In this document: one piece after another, positions 1-10,082 of the stretch
Position numbering within the stretch: position 1 is the stretch's first letter
How the letters are laid out: each line of letters opens with the position of its first letter
Assembly (NCBI RefSeq): GCF_900890425.1
Contig: NZ_CAAHFG010000001.1
Coordinates: 3,720,001 to 3,784,000, forward strand
Length of the DNA stretch: 64,000 nucleotides
DNA from: Pontiella desulfatans
Lineage (GTDB): Bacteria; Verrucomicrobiota; Kiritimatiellia; Kiritimatiellales; Pontiellaceae
Reading direction: 5' to 3'
The notes under the pieces: generated by a model
The model's database searches: none
The model's input: only the letters and a program-made list of their open reading frames with translations
Told to the model about the DNA's origin: nothing
Program-made: the position numbers and the translations under genes

Positions 1-1
1 C

Positions 2-2614
2 GAAACCTTCCGCATCATCAGCCCGAGCGGAACAGGACGCGTGTTTCTGGATAATCTGGCTCTGGCCTGCTATGAGGACAACCGTTTTTTAAAGGCACAC
101 CAGAGGAAGCAAAATGAGGAAAAGGTCGCTTTCGAGCTGATGCAGCAATTGCCGGCAAGCCCCCTGTTCAATGAAAGCAATATTAAACAGATCACCCGCC
201 TCGAATCGGAATACATCCGCCAATACTGCCCCGGTCAAAAACGAGGGCGCGACGGACTGGAAAATGCACTCATCAAGCTGGACGAACAGTTCCATGAAAC
301 ATTCAGGATTGAGCGCCAAGCCGATGGTTCTGTTCGCGGGATCGCGCTGATCGCCGAGGGAAGAGCCTTCTACTATGAATCCTGCTGGGGTTTAAAAAAC
401 GGAACAGATTTTGCCGGGCTCAATGCGTTTGGCCGTTTTTTCCTCAAGCTGGCGGAAACCTACAGCAACCGGAAGGATGTCCTGACCGCCGAGGAACGGG
501 GCCGGCTGGAGGAACGGATCGTCGACTCGCTGACCTATCTGTTCGATCAGGGGTGGCGCGGAAAATCGCCGCTTTTTGTCGGGACGGTTTCGTATAGAAC
601 GCGCGAATTATCGAAAGGCATGTTCCTGTGCCGCGAGTTTCTTGAACGGCAGGATCCGGCGCTGTTGTCCCGGGTCAGGGATTCGCTGTGCTGGCAGCAA
701 AAGGCGTATTCCATGTTTTTCCCGGAAAAGGAAAGACCGTCCAATTTTGATTTCTTCCGCCTTCACATGAGTAATATTCCAGCCTGCATTTTCTCGTTTA
801 CGGATGCAGGGAAGAAAGATGCCCTGTTACGGCGGTATTCGGAGTTTTTGTCAACCGCCATTGACTCGCAGGATAAGCGTGAAAATCCCCGGCACGACCA
901 ATGGGGGTTTCGCATGGACGGAACCACGTTTCATCATTGGGGACATTACCCGGCTTATGCCAATGCCTCGTTCCAGACGATCCCGCCCCTGATCAAGCTG
1001 CTCAATGAAAGCGACTACCGTGTTTCGGAGGAGGCGCTGGCAAACTTCAGAAAAGCATTGTTGTCCGTTCGATTATACACGCAAAATCAGGAAACCGGGT
1101 TTGGAATGGCAGGCCGTCATCCGTTGACAGCCTCGTATGACCTGAAAGCCGCCTACCGGACCCTCTCATCGCTGACGGGAAGACCTTTGGATCGCGAGAT
1201 GGCTTCGGCCTATATGCGGTTGTGGGGCTATCCTGAGGAATCATCCTCGTTTCAGGATGCAGGTATTGAAGCAGAAGAGCTATCTGGTTTCTGGACGTTC
1301 CCCTATGGGGGTTTTGCGATTCATCGAAGAGATGGATGGATGATGACGTTCAAGGGCTACAACCGCTTCACGTGGGGAAGTGAAACCTACATTGTCGAAA
1401 ACCGTTATGCCCGATATCTCTCCGCCGGAACCGCGCAGGTGATGTATGGGGAGGGTGCACAAGCAAGCGGATATCAGAATGACGGGTGGGATTGGAATCG
1501 GGCCCCGGGAGCAACCATTGTCCCCCTGCCCTGGGAAGAGCTCGAATTTAAAGACGAAATCGCAATGTTGAAGTCGCTGGAAACATTCATGGGCGGAGTG
1601 CACCGGGAAAACCGGGATGGCGTGTTCGCAATGAAGGTGGATGAAAGCACCGCTTTTAATTTTGATCCCTCCTGCAAAAAGCTGGATGTCGTTGCACCGG
1701 TGAAGGCATTGAAATCCTATTTCTGCATGGGAGACCGCGTAATCTGTCTGGGCTCCGGAATATCTGCACAAAGCGGAGACGCCCCCGTTGAAACGGTTTT
1801 GTTCCAGAATCAGCTGCAAAAAAAAGACGATGCACTGTGGGTTGATCAAACGCAGGAAATAAAGGCCTTCCCTTACGAAAGGTCGTTTGCCGGACACAAA
1901 CCGCTCCGGATTCTCGATCCTTATGGAACGGGATATATTGTCTATTCCGGCGGAGAACTTACGGTTAAAAAAGCGCATCAAACAGCGCCGAAATATGACT
2001 ATTCATATCGCTACAACGAACGCACAAAAAAAGTCAAAGGATCTCCATACGCGCAGGGTGACTTTGCATCGGCCTGGATCCATCACGGAAAATCGCCCGA
2101 CAACCAGGCCTATGAATATGTCGTGATTCCCCAAACCTCGGCGGAGGAATTAAGCCGCCGCTCCGGCCAGGAGACGAAGGGTTACAGAGTCCTGAGACAA
2201 GATCATGTTGCCCATATCGTAGAGGATGAAAAATCGGCTACAACGGGATATGCCATCTTCGGTGCGGGAACCGCGTTGAATACCGGTCTGATCGACCGTG
2301 TAAGCCATGAATGCCTGGTCATGCTTCAGGAAAAAGACGGACAGCTGATTCTGAGCGTGGCTGTCCCTGATTTGAACGCCATGGATTTCAAACACAAATC
2401 CTATATCCGGGGTCATTCCAAACCCTATGGCGAAGGGTATCAGGAGCCCGGACCCAGCCGGGATGTGGAGCTTTTGATTACGCTGAATAACGCCTTTAAG
2501 CTGATCCGTACGGATGCCGCCTTTGGTCATTCCGTGAAGGCGGATACCGCAGGCACATCCATAATCCTCAATTGCCGCCACGGAAAAACAACCCACTTTT
2601 ATCTGGAGAAATAA
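2..2614 (+). CDS. PL8-family chondroitin ABC-type polysaccharide lyase (5' truncated by window)
   Basis: The frame is open to the first base, so the N-terminus lies outside the window; about 870 residues are visible. The family cleaves hexosaminyl-uronic acid bonds of chondroitin and dermatan sulfates by beta-elimination. The start of the visible part (FRIISPSGTGRVFLDNL) resembles the end of the N-terminal lectin-like domain. The catalytic alpha/alpha toroid follows, with a His-x6-Tyr pair in HWGHYPAY (codons 935-958), then GRHPL (about 1112) and ENRYARY (about 1400). These match the His/Tyr/Arg/Glu tetrad known from Proteus chondroitinase ABC I. The stretch GYQNDGWDWNR is also typical. The stop is followed after 2 bases by the next lyase-like gene, so they are probably one operon. 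Family call is firm; the exact substrate is inferred. Confidence 0.9.
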   Translation, partial: ETFRIISPSGTGRVFLDNLALACYEDNRFLKAHQRKQNEEKVAFELMQQLPASPLFNESNIKQITRLESEYIRQYCPGQKRGRDGLENALIKLDEQFHETFRIERQADGSVRGIALIAEGRAFYYESCWGLKNGTDFAGLNAFGRFFLKLAETYSNRKDVLTAEERGRLEERIVDSLTYLFDQGWRGKSPLFVGTVSYRTRELSKGMFLCREFLERQDPALLSRVRDSLCWQQKAYSMFFPEKERPSNFDFFRLHMSNIPACIFSFTDAGKKDALLRRYSEFLSTAIDSQDKRENPRHDQWGFRMDGTTFHHWGHYPAYANASFQTIPPLIKLLNESDYRVSEEALANFRKALLSVRLYTQNQETGFGMAGRHPLTASYDLKAAYRTLSSLTGRPLDREMASAYMRLWGYPEESSSFQDAGIEAEELSGFWTFPYGGFAIHRRDGWMMTFKGYNRFTWGSETYIVENRYARYLSAGTAQVMYGEGAQASGYQNDGWDWNRAPGATIVPLPWEELEFKDEIAMLKSLETFMGGVHRENRDGVFAMKVDESTAFNFDPSCKKLDVVAPVKALKSYFCMGDRVICLGSGISAQSGDAPVETVLFQNQLQKKDDALWVDQTQEIKAFPYERSFAGHKPLRILDPYGTGYIVYSGGELTVKKAHQTAPKYDYSYRYNERTKKVKGSPYAQGDFASAWIHHGKSPDNQAYEYVVIPQTSAEELSRRSGQETKGYRVLRQDHVAHIVEDEKSATTGYAIFGAGTALNTGLIDRVSHECLVMLQEKDGQLILSVAVPDLNAMDFKHKSYIRGHSKPYGEGYQEPGPSRDVELLITLNNAFKLIRTDAAFGHSVKADTAGTSIILNCRHGKTTHFYLEK

Positions 2615-2616
2615 TC

Positions 2617-5600
2617 ATGTTGAAACGGCATGCGGTATTGCTGGCCATTATCCTGTTGCTCTGTGGTTGCACTGAAACATTGGGAAAACAGCCGGAGAAG
2701 ATTAATCCGGCTCCTGTGGTGGAAGGGAATCCCGCAGTGGACTATCCTGATCTGTTTTCCTTTGTCAGGGCATCAAAAGATATTCTGGCCAAAAGGAGCA
2801 TCCCGCAACTGAAGGAGCATTACGACGCCTTGCTGTCCGATATCGGGGGCTGGGAAAAAGTCAAAGAAATCGAAGCGCTCGAAATGTGGATGTATGGGTA
2901 TCAGGGCAAAGGAGTAAACTGCCCGAATTGCCAGCCTAAATTCACCCGGAACAGCTATCCTTTGGATTTAAATCAGGGAAAACTGGTCTGCACCCGCTGC
3001 AAGGAAATCATCTATCCCTCTGAAAAGTTCAAGGCGAACCATACGGTCAGCTTAACAATGCACGGGGAATCGCTGGAGTTCGATGTATATCAATCGGAGA
3101 ACGGGGTGAACTATTGCCTGGAAAGCGCGATGCAGCAGGAGCTGCTTGAGCGCTTGTATGACACGGTTCCCAAGGAGAGGAATGGGCACCAGCATATCGG
3201 ATTGATTTCCACGCTGTTTTTTCTGTATGAGCGGACACAGGACGAGGCCTACGCAAAACGCTGCGTCGAGATCCTGCTGTCTCTTGCTGAAAACAAAAAA
3301 GGGGTGCATCTCAATCAGTATACCTTCCATGAAAATGAACTTCCCGCTATTGAAAAAGGAACCTCGATCCAGCGCGTTGCAGGAATGGGCAATCATGGAA
3401 TGCCCGCCGTTGAAACGGTATGGATGCTGGCTTTTCATTCCGTTAGAAACTGTACCGCAGCATGGGAAAAATTTGGAGATCCCCAAACGCAGCAGGAAAA
3501 GGTTCGGCAGGCATTGATCGACCGACATGAAAATTATGTTGCGTACATGATCAATGGGCTTAACGGGGGTGAGGACGGTTATTCCAATCCCGGGAACGTT
3601 TTCGGCTCTAAGCTTAAAAGCATGGTGCTGATCGGTGTGTATTGCGACTATCCAAAGGCCTTGCTGGACTGCGCACACTTTATCGAAGCGATTGTCAGGC
3701 AATATACAACATATAACGGGGCGGAGGCGGAAGGGGGCTCTTATCAGGCACAGGTGGTTGGTAATCTGCGGCTTACGCTGAGGAGTCTGCAGATTGCGAG
3801 GGAGCATGCCCTGAACAAAAGGTTGATTGCTGAAGGTTCATTACTGGATGACTATATCGGGGAAAGCATGAATCATGCTCGTCGTGTGAAAGTCGGTAAC
3901 TTTCGATATCCGAATGGGGAGCGCGTTCGGCTGGCGGATACCACGATTACAACTCCGACAGGAAATCGAGAGTTTCAGACGAATGAGATCCACCCTGATG
4001 CGGGATGGGGATATTTTCCGATGTGCAGTAAAGATCGAACCTATCTGGGGCTCAGCCTTTCCCCGAGAAAATTCTATCATCACCACAATGACGATTTATC
4101 GATTGTGCTTTGGGGGAGCGGCGCAGAGTTATTGCCAAAGTTTGGGTACTGCAAATCCTGGTATCGATACTTTACCACGTTCGAGGCGGGGCAGAATGGA
4201 TCTGCTGTCTATTGGCGGAATGAACCGGTTCTGGACGATGCCGGCAAAGCTCTTCGGGTTGAGTACGAGAAATATATTGTTGCGAATCCCCCACCTGTAA
4301 AGCCGGCGTTGACCTATAGTCCTGAATCCGCAAAAACCGTGGAGGAGCTGATCGAACTGCGTAAGATCGGGTTCCGGAGCTACACAAACCGGAAACCCGA
4401 GTTGGATTACAAACATTGGCGGCGTACGGCAATGCATGAATACTCACCTGAAGGGTTAGTCGTTTCGCTGGATGCAGCATCCCCCGGGCCGGTTGAGAAA
4501 GGGGTTCAATTCCGCAATAGGATGTTGATGTTGATTCCGGTGCATGGGACGTCATCCTATCTGGCTGATTTTCATCGTATTGCGGGTGGAGACATGCACC
4601 AGATCGGCATGAAGGCCCCTTTGGGTGAAAACTCAAGTTCAACCTGCTCCGCCAAAAAGGTTCCGCAGGAACAGGCCGATGCAACAAGGGAATACTGGAT
4701 CAAGAAACAGCCCTGGTTCGCTGAGAAGTTCTTCCGGAATGTGGACGTTCTGGATGCAACCGAATCATGGAGCGTGGAATGGGTGACCGAGAAGACCGGA
4801 GTCCGCATGCGTATATGGGGGACCGGCAGCGAAAATACCGTATTGCTCAGCGGGGAGACGATTGACCCAATCCGGGATCCCTACGCAAAACAATGGACTC
4901 CACCGGCCGACGCTCCTCCGATGGAATTTACGCCTCACCTATATGTCCGTCGGGAAGCCCCACGCGGCTCGGCAGGGAACCTGCAGAGCATTGCGCCGCT
5001 CATTTATGAACATGACCTTGCGGATCGGAAAAACGGGGACCGGATTCAAGAGATTGGAACGGTCTATTTTGAGCAGGAGGTAGAATGCGCAGAAGAACAC
5101 AAAAAGCCGTTTGCGGTACGCGTCGTTTTTGATTCGGGCAGAATCGACTACCTGTATTCCAGCTATGACCAGAAAACAAGAACCCTCGATGGACTCAATT
5201 TCACGGGGCGCGGGGCATGGGCCTCGAAGGCGGGTCAGCAGGCGGAAAAACCCTGGGCGGCAGTTACGCTCAGGGACTCCTCGGTTAACGGTGCCGGATG
5301 GAAATTCGCATCGCCCCCCCTTCAAAAGCTGCTGATTCACAAGGCCGGCTATCAGCAGGATGCAGATACGGACTTCGGATTTTTTCGTTTGAAGGGGTGT
5401 GTGAATAATCCAAACCAATATATCGGAAAGTGGGGACGGGCAGAATTTGGTGCTGATGTCAGCAACATCTATAACATAAAATCCATCGAGGTGTTAGAAG
5501 ACGTTGAGGAGAGCATCATTTACATTGAAGGCCGCCCCGGACTGGAACAACAGGATGCAGAATGGGCTTATATCGGCTACCCCTTTAAAAGCGCATCGAA

Positions 5601-5673
5601 GCAGGCCTTTTTTATACTTACGGGTCGATCAGAATTTTATTCCGATGAGTTTTTATCAGCCATCGGAAACTGA
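2617..5673 (+). CDS. heparinase II/III-like lipoprotein, probable polysaccharide lyase
   Basis: The protein has 1018 residues. ATG 2617 is chosen over an upstream in-frame ATG because GGAGAA lies 7 bases before it and it yields a lipoprotein signal (hydrophobic run, then LLCGC), which suggests membrane anchoring. A CxxC...CxxC pair (CPNC and CTRC, residues about 95-125) looks like a small zinc ribbon seen in this type of lyase-like protein. An alpha-helical toroid region follows, with AEGGSY around residue 368. The motif HHHNDD with G-x-LLPKFGY (around residues 488-510) is characteristic of the heparinase II/III beta-sandwich domain. The ORF begins 2 bases after the PL8 gene, so co-translation is likely. 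Uronate lyase activity is inferred from the family; the substrate is not determined. Confidence 0.8.
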   Translation: MLKRHAVLLAIILLLCGCTETLGKQPEKINPAPVVEGNPAVDYPDLFSFVRASKDILAKRSIPQLKEHYDALLSDIGGWEKVKEIEALEMWMYGYQGKGVNCPNCQPKFTRNSYPLDLNQGKLVCTRCKEIIYPSEKFKANHTVSLTMHGESLEFDVYQSENGVNYCLESAMQQELLERLYDTVPKERNGHQHIGLISTLFFLYERTQDEAYAKRCVEILLSLAENKKGVHLNQYTFHENELPAIEKGTSIQRVAGMGNHGMPAVETVWMLAFHSVRNCTAAWEKFGDPQTQQEKVRQALIDRHENYVAYMINGLNGGEDGYSNPGNVFGSKLKSMVLIGVYCDYPKALLDCAHFIEAIVRQYTTYNGAEAEGGSYQAQVVGNLRLTLRSLQIAREHALNKRLIAEGSLLDDYIGESMNHARRVKVGNFRYPNGERVRLADTTITTPTGNREFQTNEIHPDAGWGYFPMCSKDRTYLGLSLSPRKFYHHHNDDLSIVLWGSGAELLPKFGYCKSWYRYFTTFEAGQNGSAVYWRNEPVLDDAGKALRVEYEKYIVANPPPVKPALTYSPESAKTVEELIELRKIGFRSYTNRKPELDYKHWRRTAMHEYSPEGLVVSLDAASPGPVEKGVQFRNRMLMLIPVHGTSSYLADFHRIAGGDMHQIGMKAPLGENSSSTCSAKKVPQEQADATREYWIKKQPWFAEKFFRNVDVLDATESWSVEWVTEKTGVRMRIWGTGSENTVLLSGETIDPIRDPYAKQWTPPADAPPMEFTPHLYVRREAPRGSAGNLQSIAPLIYEHDLADRKNGDRIQEIGTVYFEQEVECAEEHKKPFAVRVVFDSGRIDYLYSSYDQKTRTLDGLNFTGRGAWASKAGQQAEKPWAAVTLRDSSVNGAGWKFASPPLQKLLIHKAGYQQDADTDFGFFRLKGCVNNPNQYIGKWGRAEFGADVSNIYNIKSIEVLEDVEESIIYIEGRPGLEQQDAEWAYIGYPFKSASKQAFFILTGRSEFYSDEFLSAIGN

Positions 5674-5709
5674 TGGTTCATGGTATTGTAATATAAAGAA
5701 GAGAACACT

Positions 5710-8211
5710 ATGGGAAAAATACATACACATTCAATTAACTCCATGAGCAGGCGTAATTTTTGTCAAATCATGGCCGCTTCCGGTGGGACGGGTTCTTGCG
5801 CGGGCGGTTTAATGTCTGCAAAGGCTGCACTGCAAAATTCATCCACCGGCCAGCTGAAAGATCCTCGGAAAGGGTCTTCATTGCTGCACTATGATCGGTC
5901 TGCAACCCATTGGAACGAGGCCCTGCCCATCGGCAACGGAAGAATCGGCGGCATGGTCTGGGGAAAAGTCTCGGATGAGGTCATTGATCTGAACGAAGAG
6001 ACGCTGTGGTCGGGTCATCCGCGGGAAACGGACAACCCGAATGCGAAACAGTATCTGCCCCGGATTCGAAAAGCCGTCTTTGAGAAAGATTACGAGTTGG
6101 CCAATGATCTGGCCTACAAGATCCAGGGCACCTACAACGAATCCTACCAACCGCTGGGGCAGCTCCTGCTGACTTTGGAGCATACAGGCGAGGCACTCAA
6201 CTACGCGCGGACGCTCGATATTGGTCAGGCGCTGTCCAGCGTAACGTATGAGGTTGGCGGCGTAGAGTTTCACCGGCAATATTTTGTATCTGCGCCGGAC
6301 AATGTGATGTGCATTCGTTTGACCGCGAATAAACCCGGAAAGATCAGTTGTCGAGTGCGACTGTCATCACGCCTGAAACATGAGTCATTCGCCAAGGGCA
6401 ATTCCTGTATTCTGCAGGGGCAGGCCCCCTCTCATGTTGAAAGGGAAGGGATCGAGGCGGATCAGGTGATTTTTTATGATCCGGAAGAAGAAGGGCTTTC
6501 ATTCTACGCACAACTTCGAGTGATCCCCGAAGGAGGGCGGATGCGAAAGCATGAGAACGGGGTGCGTGTTGAAAAGGCGAATGCTGTCATGCTTGTTTTT
6601 TCTGCTGCAACCAATTTTGATCGGTTTGATGTCTTTCCGCGGTTGAGCCGGATTAACCCCCGCCAAATTGTGGAAGAAACTCTCCATAAAATCAGCCAGA
6701 TGGATTATGACGAGCTTCAACGTCGGCATTGTGATGACTATAAAAAACTGTTTGACCGGGTCAGCCTGCGGCTGGGAAACGGGAACGCCTCCAAGACGAC
6801 GGATCAGCGGATCAAGCTTTATGCGGAAAATGAAGATCCGGATTTGGTGGCCTTAACCTTCCAGTATGGCCGCTACATGCTTATTTCCAGTTCCAGGCCG
6901 GGAACATTGCCCGCCAACCTGCAGGGCATCTGGAATCCTTTTATGCGCCCGTCATGGATGTCGAACTGGACGAATGACTTGAATACCCAGATGAATTATT
7001 GGCTCAGTTGGACAACCAATTTGCCGGAGTGTGAGCAGGCGCTGATTAATTGGATCGATCATTTAAGGCCCAACGGTCGAAAAACAGCACGCACGAATTA
7101 TGGAGCCAAGGGCTGGCTGTGCCACAACTCAACCGATCTGTGGATGCAAACCGCTCCTGCGGGGATTGAGCGGCCGCGATGGTGTATTCTTCCGCTGGGC
7201 GGAACGTGGTTGTGCCAGCACTTGTGGATGCACTATGTATTTCACGGAGATCGGGAATTTCTTAAGCATCGGGCCTATCCCATTATGCGTGAAGCGGCCG
7301 AGTTTTGTCTGAACTGGCTGATTAAAGATGAAGATGGAATGTATGTGACGTGTCCGTCGGTCTCTCCAGAAAACTGGTTCGAAACCGTGGACAACAAGCA
7401 ACTGTCGATCTCCAAGGCCTGCACGTATGACATGCAGCTGATCCGGGACCTGTTCAGCAATTGTATTACCGCGGCTTCGGAGCTGGGAATTGATGAGCAG
7501 TTTTCCGTCGTGCTGCAGGAACGTCTGGATCATCTATATGTTCCGAAAATCGGCAAATATGGCCAGTTGCAGGAATGGAGTGAGGATTGGGATAAGCCCG
7601 ATGATCAGCATCGTCATGTTTCGCATCTGTTCGGCCTGTTTCCCGGAGATCAACTGACGCCCAATAAAGATCCCGAAGGCTGGGCGGCGGCCCGGGTGTC
7701 GCTACAGATGCGGACGGGAGAAATGGCCAAGGGGCAGGCAGGCAAAAATGATGCCGATACGGGATGGTCTGTGAATTGGAAGCTGGCCTGGTGGGCTCGT
7801 TTGCATGATGCCGCACAGGCGCGAGAGATGCTGCTCAATGTGTTCAGGTTTGCTCCGGCTGAAAATGTGTCCCCGGGACAGAAAGGCGGTCGTTATCTCA
7901 ATCTGCTGAATGCAGGTCCCCCGTTCCAGATTGACGGGGTTTTAGGTTTTACGGCCGGAGTGGCCGAGTTGCTGGTGCAAAGTCATGATGGGTTCATTCA
8001 CCTGCTCTCCGCCCTGCCGGAGAACTGGCCGGAGGGACAGGTTTCGGGCCTGAAAACCAGAGGTGGATTTATTGTCGATATGAAGTGGGCGGGTGGAAAG
8101 CTTCTCGAGGCCGTGATCCATCCCGGATATGAAAAAGACGTTTGTGTCCGTTACGGGAATCAGGATCACGAATTGAAGGATATAACCGAACCCGCAAAGA
8201 TTGAGTTCTGA
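5710..8211 (+). CDS. GH95-family alpha-L-fucosidase (or related alpha-glycosidase), exported
   Basis: The protein has 833 residues. A Tat-like segment (SRRNFC near residues 13-18, then a small-residue stretch) suggests export of a folded enzyme. The N-terminal beta-sandwich begins with the GH95 signature WNEALPIGNGRIGGMVWG and NEETLWSG. The (alpha/alpha)6 barrel contains NLQGIWN, the QMNYW block, and SPENWF, whose Glu aligns with the GH95 general acid. The base-side motif, usually N-x-N-x-Q-MNYW, reads D-L-N-T-QMNYW here, so one of the two expected Asn residues is Asp. GH95 enzymes release alpha-1,2-fucose or alpha-galactose by inversion. The gene starts 36 bases after the lyase stop with AGAAGAG as ribosome site. 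Family call is firm; specificity is uncertain. Confidence 0.88.
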   Translation: MGKIHTHSINSMSRRNFCQIMAASGGTGSCAGGLMSAKAALQNSSTGQLKDPRKGSSLLHYDRSATHWNEALPIGNGRIGGMVWGKVSDEVIDLNEETLWSGHPRETDNPNAKQYLPRIRKAVFEKDYELANDLAYKIQGTYNESYQPLGQLLLTLEHTGEALNYARTLDIGQALSSVTYEVGGVEFHRQYFVSAPDNVMCIRLTANKPGKISCRVRLSSRLKHESFAKGNSCILQGQAPSHVEREGIEADQVIFYDPEEEGLSFYAQLRVIPEGGRMRKHENGVRVEKANAVMLVFSAATNFDRFDVFPRLSRINPRQIVEETLHKISQMDYDELQRRHCDDYKKLFDRVSLRLGNGNASKTTDQRIKLYAENEDPDLVALTFQYGRYMLISSSRPGTLPANLQGIWNPFMRPSWMSNWTNDLNTQMNYWLSWTTNLPECEQALINWIDHLRPNGRKTARTNYGAKGWLCHNSTDLWMQTAPAGIERPRWCILPLGGTWLCQHLWMHYVFHGDREFLKHRAYPIMREAAEFCLNWLIKDEDGMYVTCPSVSPENWFETVDNKQLSISKACTYDMQLIRDLFSNCITAASELGIDEQFSVVLQERLDHLYVPKIGKYGQLQEWSEDWDKPDDQHRHVSHLFGLFPGDQLTPNKDPEGWAAARVSLQMRTGEMAKGQAGKNDADTGWSVNWKLAWWARLHDAAQAREMLLNVFRFAPAENVSPGQKGGRYLNLLNAGPPFQIDGVLGFTAGVAELLVQSHDGFIHLLSALPENWPEGQVSGLKTRGGFIVDMKWAGGKLLEAVIHPGYEKDVCVRYGNQDHELKDITEPAKIEF

Positions 8212-8276
8212 TTATTATCTTTAGCGCATCCGAACGCTGTTATCGCGGCACAACAAAGGCGGTCTGTGGCGCATGA

Positions 8277-8500
8277 CTAATTCCACCCTAAAGGTTCATT
8301 CAGCTCCATCTTGAAGACGGTTGCGATCTCATCCAGCTCCGTGTCGGGAACCTCAATCCAGAATTTCAATTTAAGCGCCGGGCTCGGGATGACCGAGCAG
8401 GAACAGGTAGAGCGTTTTGCGATCCTTTGAAATGCAGGAGCTGGCCAAACACGCCCCGGCGATAACCACCATTAAAACTGCTCCACGAAAATTACGTTGT
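8277..8500 (-). pseudogene. remnant of a GH29-type alpha-L-fucosidase (signal peptide fused to C-terminal scrap, frameshifted)
   Basis: Read on the minus strand, an ATG at 8472 opens a lipoprotein-like signal (MVVIAGACLASSC) that runs directly into KDRKTLYLFLLGHPEP, then stops at 8371. A shift of frame continues as FWIEVPDTELDEIATVFKM and stops at 8277. The segments TLYxxxLG-P and the closing ATV-K-E/L pattern resemble the C-terminus of GH29 fucosidases. The whole catalytic barrel is missing, so the gene appears to have been lost by internal deletion plus a frameshift. It lies just downstream of, and in the same direction as, the sulfatase gene. Family assignment rests on short motifs only. 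Confidence 0.5.
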
Positions 8501-8510
8501 TTTTCATTAT

Positions 8511-10082
8511 CTATTTCACCAACCGTTCATACTGCTCTTCGCTCCAGGCCAACGGCTTCGCGAGACCTGCTGCCCAGACTTTATAGTCGGCGCGGAGTGC
8601 GTCAACGATTTCGGAATGCGCAGCGGACACTTCGCTACGCTCGCCGGGATCGGCGCAGACATCGAACAGCTCGACCGCACCCGTCACTTCGTTGCAGCGC
8701 AGCAGCCACCGGCCTTTCTGCACAGCCCATGATGCTTCGCCTGCCACATGCGGACTGCTCGGGGCATCGTCGGTTCGCTCGGTGACGTATTCCCAGTAAT
8801 CGCGCCAGAACGCTTTATTGTCCTCGCTCCAGTGCATAATGTCCGGACCGGCCCAAAAGATGGCCTCGTGCGCATCCTCGTTTGTTCCGAGGGTAGGAAC
8901 CAGATCCACGCCATCGAGATTTTCCGGAAGCCCGATGCCGGCGGCGGCCAGTGTGGTGGGCAGTACATCAATCGACGCCACGCGCGGCGTATGCCTCGAT
9001 GGCTTCAGCTTTGCAGGCCAATGGGCAATCATCGGGACATGCATGCCGCCATGGCGAAACATGCCTTTATTCCCGCGAAACGGGCCGTTCATCGGCTGGG
9101 GCGAATCGATCACCGCGCCGTTGTCGCTCAGGTAAAAGATCAGCGTATTCTCCAGCTCTCCCCGTTTCTCCAATGTTTGGCAAATTTTGCCGAGACCGTC
9201 GTCGACGGCAGCCAGCGTGGCGTAATAATTGTCGACCTCCGGGTTGCCGGTGTCGAAACGCTGGTGTTTTTCGGGCGCGGCATCTTCGAGCGGAATGTGC
9301 GGCGCGCTGTAGGCAAGATAGACAAAGAACGGATCAGCGCCGGACTCTTCGATAAACTGAACTGCCTCGTCGGTAAACTGATCGGTGGCATAGCCTTCGG
9401 CCTTTACATTTTCAAACCCGCGGAAAAGGCTGGGCGAATTGTAGTAGGTCGTGCCGGAGGAGTTGAAACCAAAGTAATAGTCGAACCCTCGATTTAGCGG
9501 ATGGTGTTCGGGAATACAGTGGGCAATCGAATTTTTGTGGTAATCGTTTGTCTGCAGCGGCAGCGGCGTTTTTGTACGCTTGCCGACATGCCACTTTCCG
9601 ATCATCGCCGTACGATAGCCGGCCCGCTGGAACAGCTCAGGCAGTAGCGTTTCAGAAACCGGCAATCCGGCCTTCACGAGATCGCAATTATCGTAGGCGC
9701 CGAAGCGCTGCTGGTAGCGACCGGTCAGCAGCGCGGCGCGCGACGGCCCGCAGACCGGCGAGGTGACGTGTGCGTTCATGAAGGTGACACCATTGTCCGC
9801 CAGTTTTTGCAGGTTGGGCATACAGACCTTTGCGGCAGCCTTTGCTTTCTGCTCGTCACAACGATAGCGCTCTGTGGTTTTCGTCAGAAGCAGCATTTCA
9901 TCAGGATAGTCATCCGAATAAACGGGCAGTTGGCCGAAACCCTGGTCGTCCACCAGCACCACAATGACATTGGTCTTTTCGTCGATCACCCTTCCGCCCA
10001 TTGCCGCCGCAGTCTGCCCCGGCAAAACAGCACCCAGCGCAAAAACCCCAACCATCAGTTTAATAATTTTTTTCACATTCAT
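8511..10082 (-). CDS. S1-family sulfatase, exported, start codon supplied by an insertion sequence
   Basis: The protein has 523 residues. N-terminal lysines and a hydrophobic stretch ending near AAA form a signal peptide. The alkaline-phosphatase-fold sulfatase domain shows VLVDDQGFG (metal ligands), the formylglycine motif CGPSR followed by AALLTGR, a KWHVGK block and the C-terminal LSDNGA block. The Cys must be oxidised to formylglycine by a maturase; none is in this window. The ATG at 10080-10082 lies inside the terminal repeat of the IS4 element, giving MNVKKII instead of the ancestral MKKII. No good ribosome site precedes the new ATG, so expression may be weak. Sulfatase family is firm; the sulfated target is inferred to be the same glycan attacked by the neighbouring lyase and fucosidase. 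Confidence 0.9.
   Translation of the reverse strand: MNVKKIIKLMVGVFALGAVLPGQTAAAMGGRVIDEKTNVIVVLVDDQGFGQLPVYSDDYPDEMLLLTKTTERYRCDEQKAKAAAKVCMPNLQKLADNGVTFMNAHVTSPVCGPSRAALLTGRYQQRFGAYDNCDLVKAGLPVSETLLPELFQRAGYRTAMIGKWHVGKRTKTPLPLQTNDYHKNSIAHCIPEHHPLNRGFDYYFGFNSSGTTYYNSPSLFRGFENVKAEGYATDQFTDEAVQFIEESGADPFFVYLAYSAPHIPLEDAAPEKHQRFDTGNPEVDNYYATLAAVDDGLGKICQTLEKRGELENTLIFYLSDNGAVIDSPQPMNGPFRGNKGMFRHGGMHVPMIAHWPAKLKPSRHTPRVASIDVLPTTLAAAGIGLPENLDGVDLVPTLGTNEDAHEAIFWAGPDIMHWSEDNKAFWRDYWEYVTERTDDAPSSPHVAGEASWAVQKGRWLLRCNEVTGAVELFDVCADPGERSEVSAAHSEIVDALRADYKVWAAGLAKPLAWSEEQYERLVK
10065..10075. repeat. 11-bp target-site duplication of the IS4 element, left copy
   Basis: The sequence AATTTTTTTCA at 10065-10075 is repeated without mismatch at 11531-11541, on the far side of the element. 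Duplications of 10-13 bp are usual for IS4-type elements, so this fixes the element ends. Confidence 0.85.

Noticed and set aside
1280-1981. 233-codon minus-strand frame within the PL8 gene
   Set aside because: Antisense shadow; the plus strand carries all catalytic motifs of the lyase.
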